Origin: CAWVWD01 sp965662365
GTDB lineage: Bacteria > Bacteroidota > Bacteroidia > Chitinophagales > Saprospiraceae
Length of the DNA: 51,094 bases
Assembly (NCBI GenBank): GCA_965662365.1
Contig: CBFIHR010000026.1
Coordinates: forward strand, 1 to 51,094
Reading direction: 5' to 3'
In this document: in pieces, positions 8,093 through 15,942 of the stretch
Layout of the letters: each line of letters begins with the position of its first letter
How positions within the stretch are numbered: the stretch's first letter is position 1
Translations under genes and position numbers: made by a program
Notes under the pieces: model-generated
What the model was told of the DNA's origin: nothing
What the model saw: only the letters and a program-made list of their open reading frames with translations
Database searches by the model: none

Positions 8093-8965
8093 ATGAAAGA
8101 AATAAATATCACCATCAGCGGACGCATTCCGAATTATATCTTTGGAATAGTAGAGCCTGAATATTTTGCTGAATGTGAAAAGGCATTAGAATACGCATCG
8201 GAAGAGATAGAAACGATGGCAGAATTTATGACCATGCTTTATGAAACGACTTTAGAAAGTGGCTTTGAGCCGGGCTTAGACGTTTTTAAGGCCAATATGG
8301 ATATGGAAAAGTTTGCAGAAAATTGTCCATTATTAATGGCATTTTTGAACGATGTCGAAGCCGGCGATGCGAGTTATTATCAGTTTTACGAAACGGTGCT
8401 GGACGTATCGGGCGAAGAGGTAAACGTCATTGAAGATGACGCCTTTATCACAATCACTGTTGATGATGAGGTCGTCGTAGAGGAGCAAAAATTAGAAACT
8501 TTTCTTGGTGAAACGGAATGGGTCGATGATGAGGACGCACCCGAAGCAGTGGAAACCGTTACAGCCTTTTGGGCAAAGCACCGAGAGCAGTTTAATATTC
8601 ACGAAGATACGGACGAGTTTACGGCTTATAAGGCAGAAAATGGTGTTTTGATTTTTAATGAATGGATAGAACCGAAGCGACTAACGGCTTATAAAACCCG
8701 TGAACGCAACGTAACGGTAGAACATGACAACATTGTCGATTTTGATTTTTACTTTGAAGCAGAGAATTTTGATTTGTCAAAATTAGCCTTTTTGCAGTTT
8801 AGCAATATGGCAGATTTTCATAATTCTGCACCCGAATACATCGGTAGTTATTTGATTTATGACAATGAAATCATCCGTCCTGATATGAATATTCATCGAG
8901 ATAAAGGTTTTACTTTACATTATGAAGACGGGTTTAAATCTTGCGATTTTTTGATTGAAGGATAA
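8093..8965 (+). CDS. Paralogue of the C-terminal half of the 670-residue protein
   Basis: 290 residues from ATG 8093 (MKEINITISGRIPNY). The frame extends upstream to a TTG, but homology with the 670-residue protein starts at the ATG. It aligns over its full length with residues 377-670 of that protein: ISGRIPNYIFG, the E-Y-F..CEKALEYASEE helix, NMDMEKFAENCP, VIEDDAFITITV, EHDNIVDFDF, NFDLSKLAFLQFS and NIHRDKGFTLHY. It therefore arose by duplication of a free-standing domain, or the larger gene by fusion. It is strongly acidic and its function is unknown. The next gene starts 25 bp downstream. Confidence 0.75.
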   Translation: MKEINITISGRIPNYIFGIVEPEYFAECEKALEYASEEIETMAEFMTMLYETTLESGFEPGLDVFKANMDMEKFAENCPLLMAFLNDVEAGDASYYQFYETVLDVSGEEVNVIEDDAFITITVDDEVVVEEQKLETFLGETEWVDDEDAPEAVETVTAFWAKHREQFNIHEDTDEFTAYKAENGVLIFNEWIEPKRLTAYKTRERNVTVEHDNIVDFDFYFEAENFDLSKLAFLQFSNMADFHNSAPEYIGSYLIYDNEIIRPDMNIHRDKGFTLHYEDGFKSCDFLIEG

Positions 8966-8990
8966 AGTTATTATTTATAATAAAAAAAAT

Positions 8991-9263
8991 ATGGAAACAA
9001 TACAAACATTGATGGACAGCATGAATGCTCAGTTTATGAGCCAAAGAGAGGATTTGGTGAATCATTTCATGAACTATGGTCAAACTGCAAACCATGACAA
9101 AATATTAGATTTTTGCGAAGAATTAGAAGAAATGCGAACTTGGGGCGAAGTTGCTGAAACACTTGTCGAAATGGAACTTTGTGAGCCTTATGACTTACCA
9201 TATTTGATGACTATTATTATGAATGATGCTAAAAACGTTGGGATATTTTTTGAGGAAGCATAA
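8991..9263 (+). CDS. Small acidic helical protein, unknown function
   Basis: 90 residues from ATG 8991 (METIQTLMDSMNAQF); an in-frame TTG upstream would overlap the previous gene, so I do not use it. The sequence looks wholly alpha-helical, with many Glu, Met and Asn and one Cys in DFCEELEEM. No family recognised. It is spaced 25 bp from the gene before and 12 bp from the gene after, so translation is probably coupled in one transcript. Confidence 0.65.
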   Translation: METIQTLMDSMNAQFMSQREDLVNHFMNYGQTANHDKILDFCEELEEMRTWGEVAETLVEMELCEPYDLPYLMTIIMNDAKNVGIFFEEA

Positions 9264-9275
9264 AAACTTTTGATT

Positions 9276-9866
9276 ATGGCTAAATACAAATTAGAATGTT
9301 ATGGTTGGGAAATAGAAGCCATGGCAAAATCTTTGACAGCAGAACAAGTCGAGGATATCCAGCAGTTGTTACTGGACAATGATTACAATGATGTTTCAGA
9401 AGCTCGATTTGAATTGGAGGATATTGGTATCGACCTTTATGAATCGGATATTTTCCATCTTTCAAAACCAATGTACAATGAAAAATTATGGTTTAAAGTC
9501 GTGAACGAAGCCGAAGAAGAAGTGATAAAATTTAGCATAGAAGACATAGTACATATCGAAGAAGTCATTGATGATTTTGAACCGAATGATGTTTTTATAG
9601 CTATTCCCGAGGCAGGCAAAATAGAACGCATATTGTTTTGCATTGATGAATGGAAAGGTGCGCTTTTTTATATGGCATTTGAAACTGATGACGTGCCTAC
9701 GCTTCAGGATTTTGCTTATTCGGGAAATTGTATCGAAACACCTGATGATGAATGGGATTTTGTAGAAGAACTTTATTTTAAAGGCAAAAGACTTAATGTA
9801 ACGGACTATTTTGATAAATCGGGCAAAGGTTCTGTTATGGGACTTTGGGCATTGGACGATATTTAA
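9276..9866 (+). CDS. Acidic protein with the operon's shared N-terminal module
   Basis: 196 residues from ATG 9276 (MAKYKLECYGWEIEAMA). The start follows the preceding stop by 12 bp. Its first 35 residues have the same pattern as the next gene product and the two ISGRIP proteins: a beta strand, then G-W-E-I-E-A, then S-L-T-A-E-Q and a helix. A later FCIDEWKGALFYMAFE stretch and DEWDFVEELYFKGKRLNVTDYF look structured. Asp/Glu-rich, no signal peptide. Function unknown. In phage and plasmid genomes I recall small proteins opening with a YGWGGE motif of this kind, but that link is unverified. Confidence 0.7.
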   Translation: MAKYKLECYGWEIEAMAKSLTAEQVEDIQQLLLDNDYNDVSEARFELEDIGIDLYESDIFHLSKPMYNEKLWFKVVNEAEEEVIKFSIEDIVHIEEVIDDFEPNDVFIAIPEAGKIERILFCIDEWKGALFYMAFETDDVPTLQDFAYSGNCIETPDDEWDFVEELYFKGKRLNVTDYFDKSGKGSVMGLWALDDI

Positions 9867-9880
9867 AATTAAACTAAATT

Positions 9881-10483
9881 ATGAAAACTATTGAAATAGA
9901 AATCAACGGAGCGGCTTCAGAAGTCGTTGTTGGCAGTTTATCCAAAGAAGAACTCAATCGTATTCATAAAGTCATGAAAGAAAATGACTTAGTCGATGAC
10001 GATGACTACGATTACACTTCCTTTTATTATGATTCCTCTTTAGTTTCAGAGGCAGAGGTCGCAGAGTGGTATGATACCGATAATTTTCTACATCAACACG
10101 GTTCTTATACACACGGAACTATCGTGGTCAGAAACCATGAAACAGAAGAAGAATTATATAGTGGCGAATTGAATGAATTATTCAAAAATGATGAATATGG
10201 ACCCGAAAAGTATGAGTTTACCAAAGAAGATGTAAAAGAAAATCATGTTCTATTTTATGCCTTGACTTCTGAAAAAGGAACGCCTTTTTGTGGTAGAATT
10301 GAAGTAGAAGACGACCATGTTTTTGATATTAAACTGTTGACTTTCAGTCGAATTAGTGCAAAAATAGACGACAGAGAACTATGCGAAATCATTGAGTATA
10401 TTATGTACGATGATGAGGATGTCGATAATGATTATTATCAAACCTATGGAAAAGATTTTGAAATAGATATTGTTGAATTTTAA
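9881..10483 (+). CDS. Acidic protein of the operon family, unknown function
   Basis: 200 residues. It opens MKTIEIEINGAASEVVVGSL with SKEELNRI following, which is the same strand-G-E-x-x-x-G-S-L-x-x-E-E pattern as its neighbour. A run of aspartates (DDDDYDY) and the WYDTDNFL..ELYSGELNEL block follow; the latter is shared with the 174-residue protein at 7530-8054. Extremely acidic with a D-D-E-D-V-D-N-D-Y tail region. It may be a DNA or nucleic-acid mimic or a partner-binding protein; neither is shown by the sequence. Packed 14 bp after the previous gene and 17 bp before the next. Confidence 0.7.
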   Translation: MKTIEIEINGAASEVVVGSLSKEELNRIHKVMKENDLVDDDDYDYTSFYYDSSLVSEAEVAEWYDTDNFLHQHGSYTHGTIVVRNHETEEELYSGELNELFKNDEYGPEKYEFTKEDVKENHVLFYALTSEKGTPFCGRIEVEDDHVFDIKLLTFSRISAKIDDRELCEIIEYIMYDDEDVDNDYYQTYGKDFEIDIVEF

Positions 10484-10500
10484 AAATAAACCAGATTATT

Positions 10501-10716
10501 ATGAAAAAAATTAAATTTTTAAAAAGAGAAATTGTAACCGATGTACGTTGGTACGAAGCAGAGGTTTCAACGGAGGATTTTCCTGAATTATTAAACGAAG
10601 ATTTTGATATTAATGATATGTCAGATGAATTGTATGAAGAATTGGGTGACGCAGACTGGGATTTTGTGAATGATAAGGCTTTAAGTCCTGAGGTTGAATA
10701 TTCTATAAAAAAGTAG
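10501..10716 (+). CDS. Small acidic protein ending the acidic gene series
   Basis: 71 residues, MKKIKFLKREIVTDVRWYE then an acidic stretch with DFPELLNEDFDINDMSDELY. The basic start and acidic remainder are unlike its neighbours. Its spacing of 17 bp and its strand place it in the same operon. A good terminator-like hairpin begins 17 bp after its stop, so it probably is the last gene of the main transcript. Function unknown. Confidence 0.65.
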   Translation: MKKIKFLKREIVTDVRWYEAEVSTEDFPELLNEDFDINDMSDELYEELGDADWDFVNDKALSPEVEYSIKK

Positions 10717-10733
10717 AAATATCGTATCACTTT

Positions 10734-10766
10734 AATCCTGTCAGGTTTTGAAAACCTGACGGGATT
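10734..10766 (+). terminator. Hairpin after the acidic operon, AACCTGACAG family copy 2
   Basis: The arms AATCC-TGTCAGGTTTT and AAAACCTGAC-GGGATT pair almost fully around a G, and TTT follows. It fits a terminator for the operon that starts at 4323. The sequence is a member of a repeat family also found at 15764, 31441 and (diverged) 4262. Confidence 0.65.
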
Positions 10767-10787
10767 TTACGTTAAAAAATAATAGAA

Positions 10788-11264
10788 ATGACTACCAAAA
10801 CCGTCACACTTCAAACGCACTTTGATGATAAGACAACGCTGTTCGCTTTCGCTAAAATTTTCAAGGTGAAAGTCCAAAATTTTGAAACAGAAGTAACCAA
10901 TATTTACTTGAATGAACAATTTCCATTGGAAAAAGTAAAGCAAGTACAATCGTTATTTTCGTTACGAATAATTGAAGGGTGGCGATTTTGTAATTTTTGG
11001 GATTATCAAGTCGGCAAATTAGATAAGTTGTATTTGAACGATTTAAATTTAGATGGTTTCGGTTTTATCGAACGAGATTTACGAAATGCTGATTTTTCTA
11101 ATTCTTCGTTAGTTCGAGCCTATTTTCGTGGTGCAAATTTAGAAAATGCCAACTTTGAAAATACAGACTTAACAAATGCGTATTTGATGCGTGCGAATCT
11201 TCGAAATGCGAATTTTACGAACAGTATTTTAGACAAAATTCAAGACAAAGACGCAAATTATTAA
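10788..11264 (+). CDS. Pentapeptide-repeat protein
   Basis: 158 residues. The N-terminal 85 residues are a mixed alpha/beta region with no known family. Residues about 88-150 form roughly twelve pentapeptide repeats with Leu or Phe at the centre: ADFSN, ANLEN, ANFEN, TDLTN, ANLRN, ANFTN. These fold as a right-handed quadrilateral beta-helix. In families such as Qnr/MfpA this shape mimics B-DNA and binds gyrase, but this helix is short and the function cannot be read off. It lies 71 bp after the acidic operon, beyond a hairpin, so it may have separate or partial read-through expression. Confidence 0.8.
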   Translation: MTTKTVTLQTHFDDKTTLFAFAKIFKVKVQNFETEVTNIYLNEQFPLEKVKQVQSLFSLRIIEGWRFCNFWDYQVGKLDKLYLNDLNLDGFGFIERDLRNADFSNSSLVRAYFRGANLENANFENTDLTNAYLMRANLRNANFTNSILDKIQDKDANY

Positions 11265-11395
11265 TCCTTCTGGCCACTCAAAATCCTTGATTATATGAAC
11301 AAATTTATAAATAAAACAGAGCAGAGTTTTCTGTTCGTTTGACCTTCCGTTATCAATTATTTTTGAGCAACTGCACAACCTTTTTGACAAAAAAA

Positions 11396-12478
11396 TCATA
11401 AAACTAACTCTTGCTGTTTCTGCTTTTTTAGATAATATTTTACATTTTCTTTGACGACAATATCTAATGGTAAATATTGAATTTGTTCGACCGTCTCTTT
11501 TAATATTAATGTTTTAAAAATACTCATTACACCGAGATGCCCTTGATCATGCGGATTTTGATTAATCAAAAAATCAATTTTGTTCTCTTGCAAATATCTC
11601 AAATTAGCATCAACTAAGTCAAAACCAACAATTTTGATCGATCGATTTGTAATCCCTTCCAAGGCATCTACGACCTTATAAACACGAGAGTTTGTAACAA
11701 ATATTCCATGCAAATTAGGGTTGTTTTTTAGTAAATTAGTGAGAAAGACTTTGAGCAATTCGTTATCGTTAAAACTCTCGAAATCCGCTCTTAGAATGTT
11801 AATTTTATTTTTACCTTGTTGTATGAAATAATCTTTAAAACCCCGTTCCTTTTCTAATAAATGATGAGCCGCCTTTGTGCTGTAATCTACATTGAGGATA
11901 CAAACAGTCTCCCCTTGATTCAACCCAAAATTTAACAATCTTGCTCCCAAAATCCCACTTTGATAAGAATCTTGACCAATGTAACACAAGTAATTCGTTT
12001 CATTCAATTTGGTATTGATCATCGTGTAAGGAATATTCAATTTGTCACATTCTTGTATCAACCATTTTGCTTCTTTGACAAAAATCGGTGGAAACAACAC
12101 TGCCGCAGGTTTATCTTTCAGTATTTTTTTGGCACAATCCAAAAAGCCATTAGAATCAAAAAGATCAAAATAAGTAATGTCTATTAGCAATCCATAATGT
12201 TGAACAGATTTTGCGGCTTTCAATACGCCATTGTCCGTTTGTGTCCAGTAAGGATCCATTTTAGGATTTGGTAATAATACCGCTACTTTGATTGTTCGAT
12301 TATACGCCAGAGCACTGGCCAAATGATTTCTTTCGTAGCCCAATTCTTCAACTGCTTTCAAAACTTTTGCCTTGACATCTGCAGCGACATTGCCTCGATT
12401 ATGTAAAACTCTGTCAACTGTTCCTGTCGAAACACCAACTCTATCTGCTATATCTTTAATTCTAACTCGCTTCTTCAT
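11396..12478 (-). CDS. LacI-family transcriptional regulator of the GlcNAc locus
   Basis: 360 residues. The N-terminal LacI helix-turn-helix is clear: IKDIADRVGVSTGTVDRVLH (residues 7-26), with the hinge helix around 50-60 (HLASALA). The rest is a periplasmic-binding-protein-like effector domain (IKVAVLLPN, YWTQTDNGVLKA, GIFVTNSRVYKVVDAL, IVGFDLVD). It is divergent from a ROK sugar kinase, and a perfect palindrome with a central TCGA lies in the shared upstream region, the usual arrangement for local control by such a protein. The likely effector is a GlcNAc-type sugar phosphate, inferred from the neighbours. It probably represses itself as well, because the palindrome falls at its own -33 position. 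Confidence 0.9.
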   Translation of the reverse strand: MKKRVRIKDIADRVGVSTGTVDRVLHNRGNVAADVKAKVLKAVEELGYERNHLASALAYNRTIKVAVLLPNPKMDPYWTQTDNGVLKAAKSVQHYGLLIDITYFDLFDSNGFLDCAKKILKDKPAAVLFPPIFVKEAKWLIQECDKLNIPYTMINTKLNETNYLCYIGQDSYQSGILGARLLNFGLNQGETVCILNVDYSTKAAHHLLEKERGFKDYFIQQGKNKINILRADFESFNDNELLKVFLTNLLKNNPNLHGIFVTNSRVYKVVDALEGITNRSIKIVGFDLVDANLRYLQENKIDFLINQNPHDQGHLGVMSIFKTLILKETVEQIQYLPLDIVVKENVKYYLKKQKQQELVL

Positions 12479-12586
12479 AATTATATCCTATTGAGTGCCT
12501 TAATATATTGATGTTTTTCACAATTTCAAATAGAAAAAATATTCCTACAAAAACTTAACAAGTGAGCAACCTAATGATACATTAAG

Positions 12587-12594
12587 CAAATATA
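12587..12594 (-). promoter_or_regulatory. Promoter -7 box of the LacI-type regulator
   Basis: TATATTTG on the minus strand fits TAnnTTTG. The region 20-25 bp upstream, where the -33 contact should be, is covered by operator 1. Confidence 0.5.
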
Positions 12595-12610
12595 ACAAAT
12601 AATATTTTTC

Positions 12611-12626
12611 ATGTGTTCGAACACAT
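12611..12626. promoter_or_regulatory. Operator 1, perfect 16-bp palindrome
   Basis: ATGTGTTCGAACACAT is its own reverse complement. A central CG with flanking symmetry is typical of LacI-family sites. Its centre lies 63 bp from that of operator 2, six helical turns. Confidence 0.75.
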
Positions 12627-12674
12627 AAAAAATTAAAACAAACTATTTGCTGATTTTTTTTAATAAAAATTTTG

Positions 12675-12688
12675 TGTGTTCGCACACG
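12675..12688. promoter_or_regulatory. Operator 2, imperfect palindrome
   Basis: TGTGTTCGCACACG shares the TGTGTTCG half with operator 1 and has an imperfect second half. It sits at the expected -33 position of the kinase promoter, taking the weak -7 box TACCTTTA at 12707-12714. Confidence 0.65.
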
Positions 12689-12706
12689 GAATTGAATTAT
12701 TTTATA

Positions 12707-12714
12707 TACCTTTA
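12707..12714 (+). promoter_or_regulatory. Weak promoter -7 box for the ROK kinase
   Basis: TACCTTTA differs from TAnnTTTG only in the last base and lies about 40 bp before the kinase start. The match is imperfect, which suits a promoter needing derepression, but it may also be chance. Confidence 0.35.
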
Positions 12715-12755
12715 TTTTCAAATTAGGGATAATCCCTGTTATTTCATTCAAAAAT

Positions 12756-13763
12756 ATGAATCAAATTGTGGATTTAGCAATAGGTATAGATATAGGAGGT
12801 ACATCAACAAAAGTCGCCATTGTAAGCAATGATGGACAAATAATTGAACGACAACACCTGCCTATGAATGGATTTGATAATGAATGGGATTATTTTCAGG
12901 CCTTATTCTCAACTATTCGATTTTTAATAAACAAACAGCGTAGCGACAAAATCCTCGGAATCGGGATTGGTTCGCCAAGTTGTATTCCTGAAAGAGGGAT
13001 TATAAAAGGAGCTGCGAATCTACCATTTTCGGAGGAAGTCGAAATTGTACAAATTTTAGAAACTGAGTTCAATTTACCAACATACCTTATTAAAGATGGA
13101 AATGCAGCAGCGTTAGGAGAAGGTAAGTTTGGGGCGGCAAAAAACATGAGCAATTTTATTGTTTTGACTTTGGGGACTGGTTTAGGATGTGGCATCGTAG
13201 CTAATAATCAGATTATTCGTGGGCATTTTGGGCAAGCAGGAGAGTTAGGACATGCGACCGTAAAAGAAAACGGTAGAAATTGTGCTTGTGGTCGAAAAGG
13301 TTGTTTAGAGACTTATGTTTCTGCGACAGGAATCAAGCGAACGGTCTTCCAACTTTTAGCGGACTTTGATATAAAGAATGAGTTACAAGATATTACGTAT
13401 AGTCAATTAACCGCAAAGAGGATTTCGGAGGCGGCGTTAAACGGGAATTTTATTGCCCAAAAAGCGTTCATCTATACTGCGCAGTTTTTAGGAAAAAAGA
13501 TGGCAAATTTAGTTACACTTTTTGAGCCTGAAGCTTTTTTTCTTGCAGGAGGTTTGGCAGAGGCGGGCGACCTGTTGTTTCAACCAACAATGGAAACCAT
13601 GGAAAATCGTTTAATGCGCTTTTATAAAGGTAAAATCAAAATTTTACCTTCTGCATTAAAAACCAATGAAGCTGCAATTTTGGGGCCCGCATCATTGGTC
13701 TGGAAAAATCAACATTCAAAAAGAAGTTCGATTAATAGATTTCATTTAGGAATGGTTGAATAA
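12756..13763 (+). CDS. ROK-family sugar kinase, probably for N-acetylglucosamine
   Basis: 335 residues. Phosphorylates a hexose or N-acetylhexosamine with ATP in the cytoplasm. The N-terminal phosphate loop is GIDIGGTSTK (10-19). The catalytic Asp is D114 in LIKDGNAAALGEGKFG, and LTLGTGLGCG is the second phosphate motif. The sugar/zinc block reads AGELGHATVKENG then CACGRKGCLETY (E163, H166, C176, C178, C183, E185), the ROK zinc signature. The neighbouring NagB fusion and GH20 enzyme point to GlcNAc rather than glucose. It is divergent from the LacI regulator and 46 bp upstream of nagB, so the two are probably co-transcribed. Confidence 0.88.
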   Translation: MNQIVDLAIGIDIGGTSTKVAIVSNDGQIIERQHLPMNGFDNEWDYFQALFSTIRFLINKQRSDKILGIGIGSPSCIPERGIIKGAANLPFSEEVEIVQILETEFNLPTYLIKDGNAAALGEGKFGAAKNMSNFIVLTLGTGLGCGIVANNQIIRGHFGQAGELGHATVKENGRNCACGRKGCLETYVSATGIKRTVFQLLADFDIKNELQDITYSQLTAKRISEAALNGNFIAQKAFIYTAQFLGKKMANLVTLFEPEAFFLAGGLAEAGDLLFQPTMETMENRLMRFYKGKIKILPSALKTNEAAILGPASLVWKNQHSKRSSINRFHLGMVE

Positions 13764-13809
13764 AACTGTAAACAAACACAACAAAAAATAACGACCAAAA
13801 TCACAAATC

Positions 13810-15744
13810 ATGGCAGTTATAAGCACATCAAAAGAGCATTTAAAATACCAACTTAAAAGTTTGGAAAAACTTCCTATCAGAATATGGGAAGACTCAACTG
13901 AGGCTTCGGCACACGTTGCAAAATCTATTGCTTTAGCAATCAGACAAAAACAACAGGAAGGAGAACGGATTGTATTAGGATTGGCAACGGGTTCTTCTCC
14001 GATTGGTGTTTATAAAGAACTGGTAAGAATGCACAAGGAAGACAACTTGAGTTTTTCTAATGTTATTACTTTCAACTTAGATGAATATTATCCGATGAGT
14101 CCGACTTCTCAACAGAGTTATGTCCGATTTATGCACGATTATTTATTTGACCATATTGATATTAATCCTAAAAATATTCATATTCCTGACGGAACAATCC
14201 CGATGGAAGAGGTCGAAGATTATTGTGAGCAGTACGAGAAAATGATTGACTTGGTTGGTGGAATCGACATTCAACTATTGGGAATTGGTAGAACTGGCCA
14301 CATTGGTTTTAATGAGCCGGGTTCTTGGAAAGATTCTAAAACTCGATTGGTTCGTTTGGACAATATGACCCGACGAGATGCGGTAAAAGATTTTGCGAAA
14401 GCAGACGCTGTGCCTTACCGTGCGATTACAATGGGCGTTGGTAGCATTATGAAGGCTCGTTCGATTTATATGTTAGTCTGGGGGCAACACAAAGCCACAA
14501 TTTTACAAAAAGCAGCCGAAGGTTCTATTAATTCAACCGTTTCCGCTTCTTTCCTTCAAGAACATCCGAACGTAAAAGTTATTGTCGATAAAGCGGCTTC
14601 TACAGAGTTGACTCGCATCAAAACTCCTTGGTTAATCGGAATGTGTAATTGGGACGACGATTTGATTTGTCAAGCAGTCGTCTGGTTATCTCAAAAAGTG
14701 GGTAAACCAATGTTGAAGCTAACAGACAACGATTATAACGAAAATCATTTAAGTGAGTTGATTATCGAATACGCATCGTCTTATGAATTAAACATCAAGG
14801 TACATAATCGACTGCAGGATACGATCACTGGATGGCCGGGAGGAAAGCCAAATGTCGATGATGCTCGTCGTCCTGAAAGAGCAGCCCCGAGCCGAAAACG
14901 AGTGATAATTTTCAGTCCGCATCCAGATGATGACGTGATTTCAATGGGTGGAACTTTCTTAAGATTGGTAGAACAAGGGCATGATGTACATGTCGCTTAT
15001 CAGACTTCCGGAAATATTGCCGTCCATGATTATGACGCTTTGCGTTTTATTGAATTTATGCAAGAGTTTAATACTAATATTGACATATTTAAAGAGGATA
15101 GCGATGCGGCATTAGAAAAAGCGGCGAATGCTTTACGACATAAAAAATCTTTCGATAAAGATACGAACGAAGTACGATTGATCAAAGGCCTAATCAGAAG
15201 AGGCGAAGCTCGTGCAGGAGCAAGATTCTGCGGTTTACCTGATTCAAATATTCACTTTTTGGATATGCCTTTTTATGAAACCGGTTCAACTCGTAAGAGT
15301 CCTATCGGTGAAACAGATATTGAAATTATTAAAAACTTGATGACCGAAATTCAACCTCATCAAGTATTTGCAGCAGGCGACCTGGCTGATCCACACGGAA
15401 CGCACCGAGTTTGTTTGAATGCTATTTTTGAAGGCTTCCGCCAATTAAAATCAGAAAAATGGATGGACGACTGTTGGCTTTGGCTATACCGAGGAGCTTG
15501 GCACGAGTGGGCAACGCACGAAATCGAAATGGCCGTGCCTTTGAGTCCGCTTGAATTATTCAAAAAACGTAGAGCCATCTTTATGCATCAATCTCAAAAA
15601 GATACGCCTCCGTTCCCGGGTGAAGATGAAAGAGAGTTTTGGGAACGTGCAGAAGATAGAAACCGAGCAACAGCAGAGGCTTATCGCAACTTAGGCTTGG
15701 CAGAATACGAGGCGATTGAAGCTTTTCGTAGATGGAAATTTTAA
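13810..15744 (+). CDS. nagB: Glucosamine-6-phosphate deaminase fused to a PIG-L deacetylase domain
   Basis: 644 residues, two domains. Residues about 1-310 are NagB, converting glucosamine-6-P to fructose-6-P and ammonia: GLATGSSP (57-64), FNLDEYYP with the base D91, and GHIGFNEPG with H164 and E169. The position of E. coli D141 is Thr here (RTGHIG, T162). Residues about 363-640 form an LmbE/PIG-L metal-dependent deacetylase: FSPHPDDDVISMGG (H371, D373, D374) and DPHGTHR (H529, H532). Long Bacteroidota NagB proteins have this architecture. Because no nagA is present in the window, the second domain may remove the acetyl group from GlcNAc-6-P; this is inference. Confidence 0.92.
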   Translation: MAVISTSKEHLKYQLKSLEKLPIRIWEDSTEASAHVAKSIALAIRQKQQEGERIVLGLATGSSPIGVYKELVRMHKEDNLSFSNVITFNLDEYYPMSPTSQQSYVRFMHDYLFDHIDINPKNIHIPDGTIPMEEVEDYCEQYEKMIDLVGGIDIQLLGIGRTGHIGFNEPGSWKDSKTRLVRLDNMTRRDAVKDFAKADAVPYRAITMGVGSIMKARSIYMLVWGQHKATILQKAAEGSINSTVSASFLQEHPNVKVIVDKAASTELTRIKTPWLIGMCNWDDDLICQAVVWLSQKVGKPMLKLTDNDYNENHLSELIIEYASSYELNIKVHNRLQDTITGWPGGKPNVDDARRPERAAPSRKRVIIFSPHPDDDVISMGGTFLRLVEQGHDVHVAYQTSGNIAVHDYDALRFIEFMQEFNTNIDIFKEDSDAALEKAANALRHKKSFDKDTNEVRLIKGLIRRGEARAGARFCGLPDSNIHFLDMPFYETGSTRKSPIGETDIEIIKNLMTEIQPHQVFAAGDLADPHGTHRVCLNAIFEGFRQLKSEKWMDDCWLWLYRGAWHEWATHEIEMAVPLSPLELFKKRRAIFMHQSQKDTPPFPGEDEREFWERAEDRNRATAEAYRNLGLAEYEAIEAFRRWKF

Positions 15745-15763
15745 AAACAAAAGAGCGTAATTT

Positions 15764-15796
15764 AAACCTGACAGGTTTTGAAAACCTGTCAGGTTT
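15764..15796 (+). terminator. Terminator of the kinase-nagB unit, AACCTGACAG family copy 3
   Basis: The arms AAACCTGACAGGTTTT and AAAACCTGTCAGGTTT pair perfectly around one G and sit 20 bp after the nagB stop. A perfect copy of the window's commonest hairpin family. Confidence 0.75.
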
Positions 15797-15942
15797 TACA
15801 CTACATAAAAAACTAAAAATATTATGAATTTTAATTATAACGATTTTATAACATACGGATCATCAGGTATCTATAATGCTTCATTTATAATTTATTATTC
15901 ATAATTATTTGTCTAATTATCAACCTTATAAAATTAATTTTT

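Noticed and set aside
10401..10730. 109-codon minus-strand ORF over the end of the acidic operon
   Set aside because: Antisense to two well-packed genes; its Ser/Phe/Ile-rich sequence is what acidic coding DNA gives on the other strand.
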